Source: Acidisoma cellulosilyticum (GTDB lineage: Bacteria; Pseudomonadota; Alphaproteobacteria; Acetobacterales; Acetobacteraceae). From it: a stretch of 64,000 nucleotides of DNA. Under the pieces are notes generated by a model that saw only the letters and a program-made list of their open reading frames with translations, was not told the origin of the DNA and made no database searches. Positions 55,429 to 64,000 of the stretch are shown in pieces. The DNA lies in assembly GCF_020621385.1 (NCBI RefSeq), contig NZ_JAESVA010000001.1, forward strand, positions 62,001 to 126,000, in the 5' to 3' direction. How positions within the stretch are numbered: position 1 is the stretch's first letter; each line of letters starts with the position of its first letter. The translations under genes and the position numbers were made by a program.

Positions 55429-56250
55429 TCAGGTGAAGACGGGTGCCCCCACCTCTTCGGTGATGACACGGAAGGTCTTCAGCAGGTTGGGGCCGAAGAT
55501 CGTCGATATCGCTACATCGGCGGCGTCACGCCCGATGCCGATCAGAACGCGTCCGATACGCGGGCGACCGTGCCGGGCATCGAAGGTGTACCAACGGTCG
55601 CCGAGATAGACCTGGAACCAGCCGCTGAAATCCATCGGCGCCCTGTCCGGCGGCACGCCGATATCGCCCAGATAGCCGGTGCAGTAGCGCGCCGGGATGT
55701 TCATGCAGCGGCACAGCGTCAGGGCCAGATGGGCAAAGTCGCGGCAGACGCCCATGCGCTCCTGCCAGGCCTCAAAGGCGGTGCGGGTCGCGCGCGCATT
55801 CTGATAGCCGAAGGTGATGTGATTGTGGGTGTATTGCACGATCGCCTCGACCTTGGACCAGCCGTCGGGCAAATGGCCGAACTGAGCCCAGGCGAATTCG
55901 AGCAACTTCTCGGTCTCGCAGTAGCGGCTGCCGAGAAGATAGATCAGCGTTTCCGCGGGCAGTCTGTCGATCGGCAGCTGCGGCGCATCCGGCGCATAGG
56001 GGTCGAGCACGCCGGGGTCATTGATGACGGTATCGGCCTGGAAGGTCACGGTCCCCGCCGGCGCCATAACGCGGCTGCAGAGGTTTCCATAAAGATCGTA
56101 ATAGCGGGAAATCGCGAGAGACGGGCTGGTCCGGATGAAATCCGGGGTCACCAGATCGGCCGCACGTTCGGGGCGCACGTTCAGCATCAGAACCATAGGC
56201 GTCGGCTGCGGCACCTCGAAGGCGATCTCGTAGCCAATTCTGATCTGCAT
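55429..56250 (-). CDS. Transglutaminase-like domain protein
   Basis: About 273 residues. The catalytic triad region shows RMGVCRDFAHLALTLCRCMN (Cys) near residue 176, IPARYCTGYLG, and DRWYTFDARHGRPRIGRVLI (His and Asp) near residue 233. The N-terminal strand-rich part begins MQIRIGYEIAFEVPQPTPMV. Likely a cytoplasmic cysteine protease or ligase. ATG 56250 follows GGAAAG; the frame is open to 56364. Confidence 0.87.
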   Translation of the reverse strand: MQIRIGYEIAFEVPQPTPMVLMLNVRPERAADLVTPDFIRTSPSLAISRYYDLYGNLCSRVMAPAGTVTFQADTVINDPGVLDPYAPDAPQLPIDRLPAETLIYLLGSRYCETEKLLEFAWAQFGHLPDGWSKVEAIVQYTHNHITFGYQNARATRTAFEAWQERMGVCRDFAHLALTLCRCMNIPARYCTGYLGDIGVPPDRAPMDFSGWFQVYLGDRWYTFDARHGRPRIGRVLIGIGRDAADVAISTIFGPNLLKTFRVITEEVGAPVFT

Positions 56251-56483
56251 GCGTCGCGTGCTTTCCGTGCCGGGCGGGCCGAGGCCCGCCACCAGAGATT
56301 CCCAAAGCGTCAGGGCAGGCCGGATATGGCGTCGATCGGAGCGCTTTACACTAGGCCCGCCCAAATCGACGCCAAATTCCGTATCAGAAATCCCCCCGAA
56401 CGCCGCGTCCGGGGCATTCCACGACGATGATCATGCAAGTTTCAGGCAAACTGTCCCGTTGCGTTAACCGGGTGACAGTCTCT

Positions 56484-56589
56484 AGAGCGTTTCCTGCCCG
56501 CTTACGCTCGCAGATACCGCTCTAGATTATTGTTTTTGCGAGCATCTTCACACAGCCAGATGATTCCATCTGACTGTGATCTGCTCTAG
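56484..56589. repeat. CTAG-ended dispersed repeat, copy 2
   Basis: Matches the element at 45091, with an insertion of about 20 bp after AGAGCGTTTCCTGC. Ends read CTAGAGC and GCTCTAG. It contains the palindrome of CAGATGATTCCATCTG. Its right end supplies the TAG stop of trpE on the minus strand. Confidence 0.8.
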
Positions 56590-58100
56590 CGGCCGGATTT
56601 CGGTGCGGTGGCGAAGCGCACCGCTTCCTCCGCCGCACGGAACAGCGCGCGCGCCTTGTGGCGGCTCTCCTCATATTCCAGCTCAGGCACGCTGTCGGCG
56701 ACGACACCGCCGCCCGCCTGGACATACATGACGCCATCTTTCACGACCGCAGTCCGCAGCCCGATACAGGTATCCATAGTGCCGTCCGGCGCGAAATAGC
56801 CGATGCAGCCGCCATAGATGCCACGCCGCACGGGCTCCAGCTCCTCGATGATCTCCATCGCACGGACCTTCGGTGCCCCGCTCAGCGTGCCGGCCGGGAA
56901 TCCAGCCATCAGCGCATCCAGCGCCGTCAGTCCTTTCTTCAGCTTGCCCTGCACCATCGAGGAAATATGCATGACATGGCTGAAGCGCTCGATGACGAAG
57001 CTTTCGATGACCTTTACCGAGCCGAGTTCGGCGACACGGCCGACATCGTTGCGGCCGAGGTCGAGCAGCATCAGATGCTCGGCCCGCTCCTTCGGGTCGG
57101 CCAGCAGTTCCTCCTCCAGGCGCTTATCCTCGACCGGATCCGCATTGCGCGGGCGGGTGCCGGCCAGCGGACGGATCGTCACCATGCCGTCGCGCAGACG
57201 GACGAGAATTTCCGGGCTGCTGCCGACAACCGCGAAATTGCCGAAATCGAGGAAAAACAGGAAAGGCGCCGGGTTGATGCGGCGCAGCGCCCGGTAAAGC
57301 GCGAAAGGCGCCAGCGGAAAATCGACCGAAAAACGCTGGCTGGGCACGACCTGGAAGGCATCACCGGCGGTGATGTATTCCTTCATCGTCACGACCATCT
57401 CCTCGAAATAGGCTTTGGTCATGTTGGAGCGCGGCTCGCCCAGGCTGAAGGGCGCGACGGGCGCCGTCGCGACCGGCAGCGGCCGCAATAGCCCGGCCTC
57501 TATCGCCTCCAGCCGCGCATCCGCCGCAGCATGCGCGGCCTGGACCGATACGCCCGCGCTTGGATAGGCGGGGGCCGCCAGGGTCAGCACGTCACGGACA
57601 TTGTCGAAGATCACGAAGACGGTCGGGCGTATCAGGATCGCCTCCGGCACGCCGAGCACGTCCGCGTTCTTCTCCGGCAGCCGCTCCATCAACCGGACCA
57701 TGTCATAGCCCAGATAGCCGAAGAGGCCGCCGGCCATGGGCGGCAGGTTCGCCGGCTGGTCGAGCCGCGAGGCCGAAAGCAGCGCGCGCAAGCTGTCGAG
57801 CGCGGGCAATTCTTCCGGCACGAAATCGTCCGGGGATGTCAGCGCGCTGCGGTTGCAGGCGGCTTCCCCTTTCTCACAGCGCCAGATCAGATCGGGTGCC
57901 AGCCCGATGACCGAGTAGCGGCCGCGGGATGCCCCGCCCTCCACGCTTTCCAATAGAAAGGAATAGGGCTGGCCATGCGCGATTTTCAGGAAGGCGCCGA
58001 CCGGCGTCTCCAGATCCGCCGGACTCTCCCGCCAGACCAGCGCGCCCTTCCCTGCCTCATAGGCGGCGCGGAAAGCGGTGCTGGGTCCGTCGGTCGTCAT
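56586..58100 (-). CDS. trpE: Anthranilate synthase component I
   Basis: A 504-residue enzyme making anthranilate from chorismate with glutamine-derived ammonia. PYSFLLESVEGGASRGRYSV near residue 45 holds the feedback-site LLES. The chorismate domain has FQVVPSQRFSVDF near residue 250, AGTRPRNADPVEDKRLEEEL near residue 317, HLMLLDLGRNDVGRV and VQAGGGVVADSVPELEYEES. ATG 58100 is chosen. No trpG follows; the stop lies in a repeat element. It starts 32 bp after ppiD and is probably co-transcribed with it. Confidence 0.95.
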   Translation of the reverse strand: MTTDGPSTAFRAAYEAGKGALVWRESPADLETPVGAFLKIAHGQPYSFLLESVEGGASRGRYSVIGLAPDLIWRCEKGEAACNRSALTSPDDFVPEELPALDSLRALLSASRLDQPANLPPMAGGLFGYLGYDMVRLMERLPEKNADVLGVPEAILIRPTVFVIFDNVRDVLTLAAPAYPSAGVSVQAAHAAADARLEAIEAGLLRPLPVATAPVAPFSLGEPRSNMTKAYFEEMVVTMKEYITAGDAFQVVPSQRFSVDFPLAPFALYRALRRINPAPFLFFLDFGNFAVVGSSPEILVRLRDGMVTIRPLAGTRPRNADPVEDKRLEEELLADPKERAEHLMLLDLGRNDVGRVAELGSVKVIESFVIERFSHVMHISSMVQGKLKKGLTALDALMAGFPAGTLSGAPKVRAMEIIEELEPVRRGIYGGCIGYFAPDGTMDTCIGLRTAVVKDGVMYVQAGGGVVADSVPELEYEESRHKARALFRAAEEAVRFATAPKSGR

Positions 58101-58132
58101 CGTCGGTTGTCTTTCTTGGTCTGTGAGCAAAA

Positions 58133-60040
58133 TCAGGGCTGGGCGATCTGCTGGATCACGGTCTGGTTGATGCGGGGATTGCCCTTGGCCGTCACCACGC
58201 CCGCGAAGATCGCCTGCATATCGTCCGCAAGCGCGCTGGAAAGAGAAGCCTTCAGCTGATCATAGCCGACCGGATCGGCTTTCGGGTCTGGCGTATTGAT
58301 GGCCGTCAGCTGCGCCACAACGAAACCATCCGGCGTCGGCACCATCGTGCTGTCACCTTGCTTGAGCGAGAATAGCGGGCCGATCAGATTTTGCGGCACG
58401 CCATTCGGCGCCTGGCCGTTGCGCGTCAGCGCCGGCGTGGTGGTGATCGTCAGGCCACGAGCGGAGGCGACACCCTCCAGCGTGCGACCGCCCTTCATTG
58501 CCTGCAGCATGTCGGTGGCGGCCTGGTTCTGCTCGCGCTGCATCTGGTCCTGCGTCCAGGCGGTCTGCACCTGCGCCTTCACATCGGCATAGGCCTTCAT
58601 GGTGGCGGGCGTGATGCCGTCCAAGGTCAGCGCGAAATAGCTGTTATCCGGCCCGGTGATGAGGGAGGCAGGCTGACCGACCTTCTGCTTGAAGGCCTGG
58701 GCCACCACCGCCTGGCGCAGCGCATCGCTGCCGGGAATCGGTGCCGGCGTGCCTTCTTCCGTCAGGCCGTTGGTATCGACCGAGCCTTGCAATCCGGCCA
58801 AACCCAAATCGCCGGGCAGCTTTTCCAGCGGCGTGCGGCCCGCCAGCGCATCCTGCAACTGGTCCACCCGCTGATTGACCAGACCCAGCGCCTGCTGGCG
58901 GGCGATCTGCATTTTCAGGGCAGGTGCCGCCTGTTCATAGGTCTGGGACGGGCCGCCGGCCGTGATGGCCGTCACATCGAAAACCGCATAGCTGGTCCCA
59001 CCGGTCGAGATCGGCCCGGTGACGCTATTCGCCGCCGCCTTGAAGGCTGCCGCCGACAGGGTCGCGTTCGGAACCTGATCGGGGGTGATATTGGGCAGCG
59101 CGAGCGCCGTCGCCCCGACAGCCGAGGCCGCCTTCTGCACGGCATCCCAATCGGCGCCACCCTGCCACTGCGCGGCGATCTTGGCGGCGGCCGCCTGGCT
59201 TTGGGCCAGCACGACATTGACGGTGCGGGTCTCGGGCTTCGGCGGCTGCGCTTCTATCATGCGGTCATAGGCCGCGTGGATCTGGGCGTCCGGCACGGGG
59301 ATATCGCGGGCCAGCACATCCGGGCTCAGCACAACCAGCGTGATGCGGCGATATTCGGGAGCCGAGAAAGCCGTGGGGTGATTCTTATAGTAGCGCTGCA
59401 GATCGGCATCCGTCGGCGCCGCCGGAGCCGGCGCAGCCGCGAAGGGCAACTGCACCAGCTGCGCGACGCGGGTCTGGTTCTGGAAGGCATAGGCCGTCTT
59501 CACCATCACGCCCGGTGCCGTCACGGCGGCGCGGATGGAGTTGAGCAGCTGATTGCGGATGATCTGCGCCTGCATCAGATGCAGGAACTCAGTCTCGCTC
59601 AACCCGTTGGCCTGCAGCACCTGATCGAACTGGGCATGGCTGAACTGATGGGTCGGCCCCTGGAAGGCATCCATGGCGAAGACCTGGCGCTGCACATCCA
59701 CGGTCGGGGCCGCGATGCCCATCCGCCCCGCCATCTTATCGACTGCGGTCTGCGCGACCAGCCTTGCCGCCGCCTGCTCGGCGATCATCATCCGCATCTG
59801 GGAGGTCACCTGATCAGGGCTGCCCAGCTGCTGCGCCGTCTGCTGCAATTGTTGACGATAGGCGCTGTTCACGTCTTGCGGGCTGATGGAAACGCCGTCG
59901 ACATGCGCCGCCGCCCCGTCATCACTGCCCAAATTTCGGATCACGTCGCCTATGCCCCAGACGCCGAAGGCCGCAATCAGCAGGATAAACAGAATCCTGA
60001 CCGGCCATGTATTGAGTGAGCTTCTGAAAATAGCGAGCAT
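58133..60040 (-). CDS. ppiD: Periplasmic folding chaperone, PpiD/SurA-N family peptidylprolyl isomerase
   Basis: About 635 residues. One N-terminal membrane anchor (ILFILLIAAFGVWGIGDVIR) follows a short cytoplasmic tail. SurA-like helical domain with VDGVSISPQDVNSAYRQQLQ near residue 45, then a parvulin-type region and a helical C-terminus. It is anchored in the inner membrane and assists outer-membrane protein folding. ATG 60040 is chosen. The gene is divergent from tpiA. Confidence 0.9.
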   Translation of the reverse strand: MLAIFRSSLNTWPVRILFILLIAAFGVWGIGDVIRNLGSDDGAAAHVDGVSISPQDVNSAYRQQLQQTAQQLGSPDQVTSQMRMMIAEQAAARLVAQTAVDKMAGRMGIAAPTVDVQRQVFAMDAFQGPTHQFSHAQFDQVLQANGLSETEFLHLMQAQIIRNQLLNSIRAAVTAPGVMVKTAYAFQNQTRVAQLVQLPFAAAPAPAAPTDADLQRYYKNHPTAFSAPEYRRITLVVLSPDVLARDIPVPDAQIHAAYDRMIEAQPPKPETRTVNVVLAQSQAAAAKIAAQWQGGADWDAVQKAASAVGATALALPNITPDQVPNATLSAAAFKAAANSVTGPISTGGTSYAVFDVTAITAGGPSQTYEQAAPALKMQIARQQALGLVNQRVDQLQDALAGRTPLEKLPGDLGLAGLQGSVDTNGLTEEGTPAPIPGSDALRQAVVAQAFKQKVGQPASLITGPDNSYFALTLDGITPATMKAYADVKAQVQTAWTQDQMQREQNQAATDMLQAMKGGRTLEGVASARGLTITTTPALTRNGQAPNGVPQNLIGPLFSLKQGDSTMVPTPDGFVVAQLTAINTPDPKADPVGYDQLKASLSSALADDMQAIFAGVVTAKGNPRINQTVIQQIAQP

Positions 60041-60160
60041 CGCGACCTTGGAGCCTGACAGGGAGAGGGGGCGCACCATAGGCAGAGCGCCCACACTTTG
60101 CCAGTTCCCGGGCGAGCCTTTATCAGCGTTGCAGCCTTAAGGCCCAGGGGGAGAACAAAA

Positions 60161-60886
60161 GTGCGCCCATTAATTGCCGGTAATTGGAAGATGAATGGGC
60201 TGACGGAGCCCTCGGTCGCTTTGGCCCGCGCAATTCGGCACGGGCTGGGGGATGCCAGCGTCGAGGTTTTGCTCTGCCCGCCCGCGACGCAGCTCGCGTC
60301 CGTCACCGGCATCGTCGAAGGCAGCGGTATCGGCACCGGCGGGCAGGATTGTCACGCCAAGGAACAGGGCGCCCATACCGGCGATATCTCGGCTGTCATG
60401 CTGCGCGATGCCGGGGCGAGCTATGTCATTCTCGGCCATTCCGAGCGGCGGCAGGATCACGGCGAGACCAGTGAGATGGTCGCGGCCAAGGTCCGGGCGG
60501 CCGTCAAAGCCGGCCTTATTCCCATCGTTTGCGTGGGCGAGACCGAGTCCGAGCGTGCCAGCGGCGCGCAGGAAGCGATCGTCGGGCAGCAGATCGCCGC
60601 CAGCCTTCCGGAAGATTTCGACGGCGTCGTCGCTTATGAGCCGATCTGGGCCATCGGCACCGGCAAGGTCCCGACATCGGCCGATATCACCAGGATGCAT
60701 GACTTCATCCGTAAGGAGTTGATCCGCGACCTGCCCGAAGGTGCTAACCTCCGAATCCTCTATGGCGGCTCGGTGAAGCCGAGCAACGCCGCCGAAATTT
60801 TAAGCCTGCCCGAGGTCGGCGGCGCATTGGTCGGCGGTGCCAGCCTGATTGCCGAGGATTTCCTGGCCATTATCCGGGCGGTTTGA
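60161..60886 (+). CDS. tpiA: Triosephosphate isomerase
   Basis: A 241-residue glycolytic enzyme interconverting dihydroxyacetone phosphate and glyceraldehyde-3-phosphate. IAGNWKMNG with the active-site Lys near residue 10, YVILGHSERR with the catalytic His near residue 90, and the catalytic Glu in VVAYEPIWAIGTGKV near residue 157. Loop-closing YGGSVKPSNA is present. The GTG start follows AGGGGGA. The longer frame from 60098 has no TIM similarity. Confidence 0.96.
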   Translation: MRPLIAGNWKMNGLTEPSVALARAIRHGLGDASVEVLLCPPATQLASVTGIVEGSGIGTGGQDCHAKEQGAHTGDISAVMLRDAGASYVILGHSERRQDHGETSEMVAAKVRAAVKAGLIPIVCVGETESERASGAQEAIVGQQIAASLPEDFDGVVAYEPIWAIGTGKVPTSADITRMHDFIRKELIRDLPEGANLRILYGGSVKPSNAAEILSLPEVGGALVGGASLIAEDFLAIIRAV

Positions 60887-60906
60887 CCGAAATACTGGCC
60901 CAGACC

Positions 60907-60954
60907 GTCACAAACAGGGCAGAAGCCCCGCGCATCTGCCCTACCTACGGAAGT
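60907..60954. terminator. Hairpin between tpiA and purC
   Basis: ACAAAC and GGGCAG pair with CTGCCC and GTTTGT in nested fashion (about 60909-60954). No U-run. Likely separates the tpiA message from the purine operon. Confidence 0.4.
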
Positions 60955-61047
60955 TTGTGGCTGCTATAGCGCAGCGCAACGTCGTTCCCAGTCCCCGGGC
61001 GGCGCCGCCGGTCGGTGCCGCCTCATCATTGTTTCCGAGGATTCGTC

Positions 61048-61812
61048 ATGGCCCGCCGCAGACAACTTTATGAGGGAAAAGCGAAAATCCTTTTCGAGGG
61101 CCCGGAACCCGGAACCCTCGTGCAATATTTCAAGGATGACGCGACCGCCTTCAACGCCCAGAAAAAGGGCGTCATCACCGGCAAGGGCGTGCTGAACAAC
61201 CGCATCAGCGAATTCCTGATGCTGCGCCTGGGCGAGATCGGTGTGCCGACGCATTTCGTCCGCCGCCTGAACATGCGCGAGCAGCTGATCCGCGAAGTGG
61301 AGATCATTCCGCTTGAGGTGGTGGTGCGCAATGTCGCGGCCGGCAGCTTGTCGACCCGCCTCGGCATCCCGGAAGGCACCCGCCTGCCCCGCTCGATCGT
61401 CGAATATTATTATAAGAACGACGGGCTGAATGACCCGATGGTCGCCGAGGAGCATATTACGGCTTTCGGCTGGGCGACCCCGCCCGATATGGACGACATC
61501 GTCTCCCTGACGCTGCGCGTGAACGATTTCCTCACCGGCCTGTTCCTCGGCGTCGGCATCACCCTGGTCGATTTCAAGCTCGAATTCGGCCGGCTTTGGG
61601 AAAACGACGAAATGCGTATCGTCCTGGCCGATGAGATCAGCCCGGACAATTGCCGTCTCTGGGACAGCAAGACCAACGAGAAGATGGATAAGGATCGCTT
61701 CCGCCGCGACCTCGGCAAAGTCGAGGAAGCCTATCAGGAAGTGGCCAAGCGTCTGGGAATCCTGCCGGAGGCGGGAACGCGCGACATGAAGGGTCCGGAG
61801 ACCATGCAGTGA
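61048..61812 (+). CDS. purC: Phosphoribosylaminoimidazole-succinocarboxamide synthase
   Basis: A 254-residue SAICAR synthetase joining CAIR and aspartate with [16 protein letters not shown] near residue 6, [28 protein letters not shown] near residue 88, and DFKLEFGR near residue 183 with [17 protein letters not shown] 61048 gives the standard start. It is the first gene of the purC-purS-purQ-purL cluster. Confidence 0.97.
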   Translation: MARRRQLYEGKAKILFEGPEPGTLVQYFKDDATAFNAQKKGVITGKGVLNNRISEFLMLRLGEIGVPTHFVRRLNMREQLIREVEIIPLEVVVRNVAAGSLSTRLGIPEGTRLPRSIVEYYYKNDGLNDPMVAEEHITAFGWATPPDMDDIVSLTLRVNDFLTGLFLGVGITLVDFKLEFGRLWENDEMRIVLADEISPDNCRLWDSKTNEKMDKDRFRRDLGKVEEAYQEVAKRLGILPEAGTRDMKGPETMQ

Positions 61813-62048
61813 AAGCGATCGTCACCGTCATGCTGAAGCCCGGCGTGCTCGACCCCCAGGGTCGCGCCATCGGGCATGCGCTGGAGACTCTGGGCTTCGA
61901 CGGCATCGGCGATGTCCGCGCCGGCAAGATCATCGAGCTCGAACTGGCCGAGACCGATGCCGGCAAGGCTAAGGCCGCCGCCGAAGCCATGGCGGACAAG
62001 CTGCTCGCCAATACGGTGATCGAAAGCTATCGGGTCGAGGTTGTCTGA
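61809..62048 (+). CDS. purS: Phosphoribosylformylglycinamidine synthase subunit PurS
   Basis: A 79-residue small subunit ([20 protein letters not shown], then [20 protein letters not shown]). It bridges PurQ and PurL in the three-part FGAM synthase. The GTG start overlaps the purC stop by 4 bases (GTGA), and purQ begins 1 bp later. Confidence 0.96.
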   Translation: MKAIVTVMLKPGVLDPQGRAIGHALETLGFDGIGDVRAGKIIELELAETDAGKAKAAAEAMADKLLANTVIESYRVEVV

Positions 62049-62049
62049 G

Positions 62050-62751
62050 ATGAGTTTGCGGGCTGGCATCGTTCTCTTTCCAGGCACCAATCGCGAACGC
62101 GACATGGCGATCGCGCTGGCGAAAGTTTCTGGCGGGCGGGAGCCCGTCATGATCTGGCATAAGGAGACCAGCCTCCCGCCGCTCGATCTCATCGTGCTGC
62201 CGGGCGGTTTCAGCCACGGCGATTATCTGCGCTGCGGCGCCATGGCCGCACAGTCGCCCGTGATGCGGGCCGTGCGCGATTTCGCGGAAGCCGGCGGCCA
62301 TGTGCTGGGCGTCTGCAATGGTTTTCAGATCCTGACCGAAGCCGGCATGCTGCCGGGCGCGCTGCTGCGGAATGCCGGCCTGCGTTTCCTCGGCCAGGAC
62401 CATTCCATGCGCGTCGAGCAAACCGACAGCATCTACACAAGCGGCTATGCGCAGGGGCAGATCATCCGCGTCGTCCTCGCCCATGGCGACGGCAACTACT
62501 TCGCCGATACGGCGACGCTCGACCGGCTTGAGGGCGAAGGCCAGGTTGCCTTCCGCTATGCCAGCCCGTCTGGCGAGGTCTCGGACGCCACCAACCCGAA
62601 CGGCAGCCAGCGCGGTATCGCCGGCATCATCTCGGCCAATCGCCGTGTCCTGGGGCTGATGCCCCATCCCGAAGACTATGTTGATCCGCTGATGGGCGGA
62701 GAGGATGGCCTGCCGATGTTCGCAGGAATTGTGCAGGGGCTCGCAGCATGA
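62050..62751 (+). CDS. purQ: Phosphoribosylformylglycinamidine synthase glutaminase subunit PurQ
   Basis: A 233-residue class I glutamine amidotransferase. [14 protein letters not shown] at the start, [18 protein letters not shown] near residue 51, the nucleophile Cys in [11 protein letters not shown] near residue 88, and the catalytic His-Glu in LMPHPEDYV near the end. It delivers ammonia to PurL. ATG 62050 is preferred over TTG 62041. It overlaps purL by 4 bases. Confidence 0.96.
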   Translation: MSLRAGIVLFPGTNRERDMAIALAKVSGGREPVMIWHKETSLPPLDLIVLPGGFSHGDYLRCGAMAAQSPVMRAVRDFAEAGGHVLGVCNGFQILTEAGMLPGALLRNAGLRFLGQDHSMRVEQTDSIYTSGYAQGQIIRVVLAHGDGNYFADTATLDRLEGEGQVAFRYASPSGEVSDATNPNGSQRGIAGIISANRRVLGLMPHPEDYVDPLMGGEDGLPMFAGIVQGLAA

Positions 62752-64000
62752 GCGCTCGTCCCGTCAGCGAGAAACTCGCCCGCGAATTCGGCCTCAATGC
62801 CGAGGAATGGGGCCGCGTCCAGACCATCATGGGCCGTATGCCGAGCTTCACGGAGCTTGGCATCTTCAGCGTCATGTGGTCGGAGCACTGCTCCTACAAA
62901 TCCTCGCGGATTTGGTTGAAGGAACTTCCCACGAAAGCGGAATGGGTCGTGCATGGGCCCGGCGAGAATGCCGGCGTGGTCGATATCGGCGACGGTCTGA
63001 CCGCCATCTTCAAGATGGAAAGCCATAACCACCCGAGCTTCATCGAACCCTATCAGGGTGCGGCGACCGGTGTCGGCGGCATCCTGCGCGACGTCTTCAC
63101 CATGGGCGCCCGCCCCATCGCCAATCTGAATGCGCTGCGCTTCGGCCGCCCTGAGAATCCGCGCACCAAGCGCGTGGTCGACGGCGTCGTGCGCGGCATC
63201 GGCGGTTACGGGAATTGCGTCGGCGTGCCGACGGTCGGCGGCGAGGTCAATTTCCACGCGGCTTATGACGGCAATCCGCTGGTCAATGCCATGACGGTCG
63301 GCATCGCGCCGAAGGATAGAATATTCCTTTCGGCCGCGGCCGGTATCGGCAACCAGGTCGTCTATGTCGGCTCCAAAACGGGCCGCGACGGCATCCATGG
63401 CGCCACCATGGCCTCGGCCGAATTCGACGCGAATTCCGAAGAGAAGCGCCCGACCGTGCAGGTCGGCGATCCCTTCACTGAAAAGCTGCTCATCGAAGCC
63501 TGCCTGGAACTGATGGGCACCGACGCCATCGTCGCCATTCAGGACATGGGCGCGGCTGGTCTCACCTCCTCCTCCGTCGAAATGGCGGGCAAGGGCGGCG
63601 TCGGCATTCAGCTGGACCTCGACAGCGTGCCCCAGCGCGAAACCGGCATGTCGGCCTATGAGATGATGCTCTCGGAAAGCCAGGAGCGCATGCTGATCGT
63701 GCTGCGTCCGGGTGCCGAGGAGATCGCCCGCGCCATCTTCGAGAAATGGGACCTGGATTTCGCGGTCATCGGCCATATCACGGATACCGGCCGCATCGTC
63801 GTCCGCCACAAGGGCGTGACGGAGGCCGATATTCCGCTGGGTCCGCTGGCAGACGAAGCGCCGCTCTATCGCCGCCCGATCCAATGGCCGGTGCCGCTGC
63901 CCGTGCTGGATAATGCGACCATCACCTGCACTATGCCGACCGATCAGGCGCTGCTGCAGCTGGTCGCCAGCCCCGATCTCTGCTCCCGCGCCTGGATCGC
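62748..64000 (+). CDS. purL: Phosphoribosylformylglycinamidine synthase subunit PurL, 3' end beyond window
   Basis: Starts ATGA over the purQ stop and stays open to the window edge (about 417 codons of the usual 730 or so). Typical blocks: [14 protein letters not shown] near residue 42, [20 protein letters not shown] near residue 88, [28 protein letters not shown] and [16 protein letters not shown]. It makes FGAM from FGAR with PurS and PurQ. Small PurL type. Confidence 0.96.
   Translation, partial: MSARPVSEKLAREFGLNAEEWGRVQTIMGRMPSFTELGIFSVMWSEHCSYKSSRIWLKELPTKAEWVVHGPGENAGVVDIGDGLTAIFKMESHNHPSFIEPYQGAATGVGGILRDVFTMGARPIANLNALRFGRPENPRTKRVVDGVVRGIGGYGNCVGVPTVGGEVNFHAAYDGNPLVNAMTVGIAPKDRIFLSAAAGIGNQVVYVGSKTGRDGIHGATMASAEFDANSEEKRPTVQVGDPFTEKLLIEACLELMGTDAIVAIQDMGAAGLTSSSVEMAGKGGVGIQLDLDSVPQRETGMSAYEMMLSESQERMLIVLRPGAEEIARAIFEKWDLDFAVIGHITDTGRIVVRHKGVTEADIPLGPLADEAPLYRRPIQWPVPLPVLDNATITCTMPTDQALLQLVASPDLCSRAWI

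Noticed and set aside
58391-60019. Plus-strand frame of 542 codons
   Set aside because: Antisense of ppiD, with low-complexity RRR and GRR runs and no domain pattern.

Overview
The window reads as a chromosomal segment of a high-GC alphaproteobacterium, probably a member of the Rhodospirillales/Acetobacteraceae. The grounds are the pdhA-pdhB-pdhC operon with a lipoyl domain fused to E1 beta, lipA next to a Coq10/RatA-type START protein, a DUF1491 gene, the GC-rich codon use, and a group IC3-like intron in tRNA-Arg(CCU). The family-level assignment is inference. No rRNA, CRISPR array, prophage or complete insertion sequence was seen.

Layout. 0.08-6.6 kb: an SDR gene and a complete peptide/nickel-type ABC importer. 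6.8-9.7 kb: a UDP-glucuronate decarboxylase-like enzyme, a GT61 glycosyltransferase and a small exported protein. 9.7-14.4 kb: eutC/eutB, an orphan TonB and a periplasmic purine-nucleoside-permease family protein. 14.6-18.9 kb: a flavin monooxygenase followed by a polar amino-acid ABC importer. 18.9-19.7 kb: a MITE-like element, the 3' remnant of an SMR transporter gene and an HxlR regulator. 19.7-26.8 kb (minus): the pyruvate dehydrogenase operon pdhA-pdhB-pdhC-GNAT-lpdA-lipA-START. 27.1-28.8 kb: a low-GC toxin/immunity cassette bracketed by a 109-bp direct repeat. 28.8-31.6 kb: a methyltransferase and leuA with a candidate leader peptide. 31.7-35.5 kb: a CPA1 antiporter, mtnP and hemF. 35.5-46.1 kb: accessory metabolism (SDRs, AraC and LysR regulators, DoxX, Na/Pi cotransporter, FrnE-like oxidoreductase, peroxiredoxin, formamidase) with repeat elements in between. 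46.2-48.2 kb: intron-bearing tRNA-Arg(CCU), then a nearly gene-free tract rich in hairpins. 48.3-56.4 kb: AEC transporter, two divergent citrate-synthase homologues, a GbcA/GbcB-like Rieske system with a GlxA-family regulator, and a transglutaminase-like protein. 56.5-64 kb: trpE, ppiD, tpiA and purC-purS-purQ-purL (purL cut by the window edge).

Working together. The PDH operon pairs the complex with its lipoyl synthase. The Rieske oxygenase and its reductase overlap by one base and probably form one quaternary-amine demethylase. The pur genes overlap and form a purine operon. The toxin and its putative immunity gene overlap by 11 bases and, with the displaced linker copy downstream, look like a replaceable polymorphic-toxin tip.

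Most notable items: (1) a 235-nt group I intron in the anticodon loop of tRNA-Arg(CCU); (2) three stem-loops just downstream that share an identical 8-nt loop while their stems differ by compensatory changes; (3) the toxin-tip cassette with an orphan linker repeat; (4) a TA-flanked MITE family whose insertions supply the stop codon of two unrelated genes; (5) a candidate leuA attenuator peptide.
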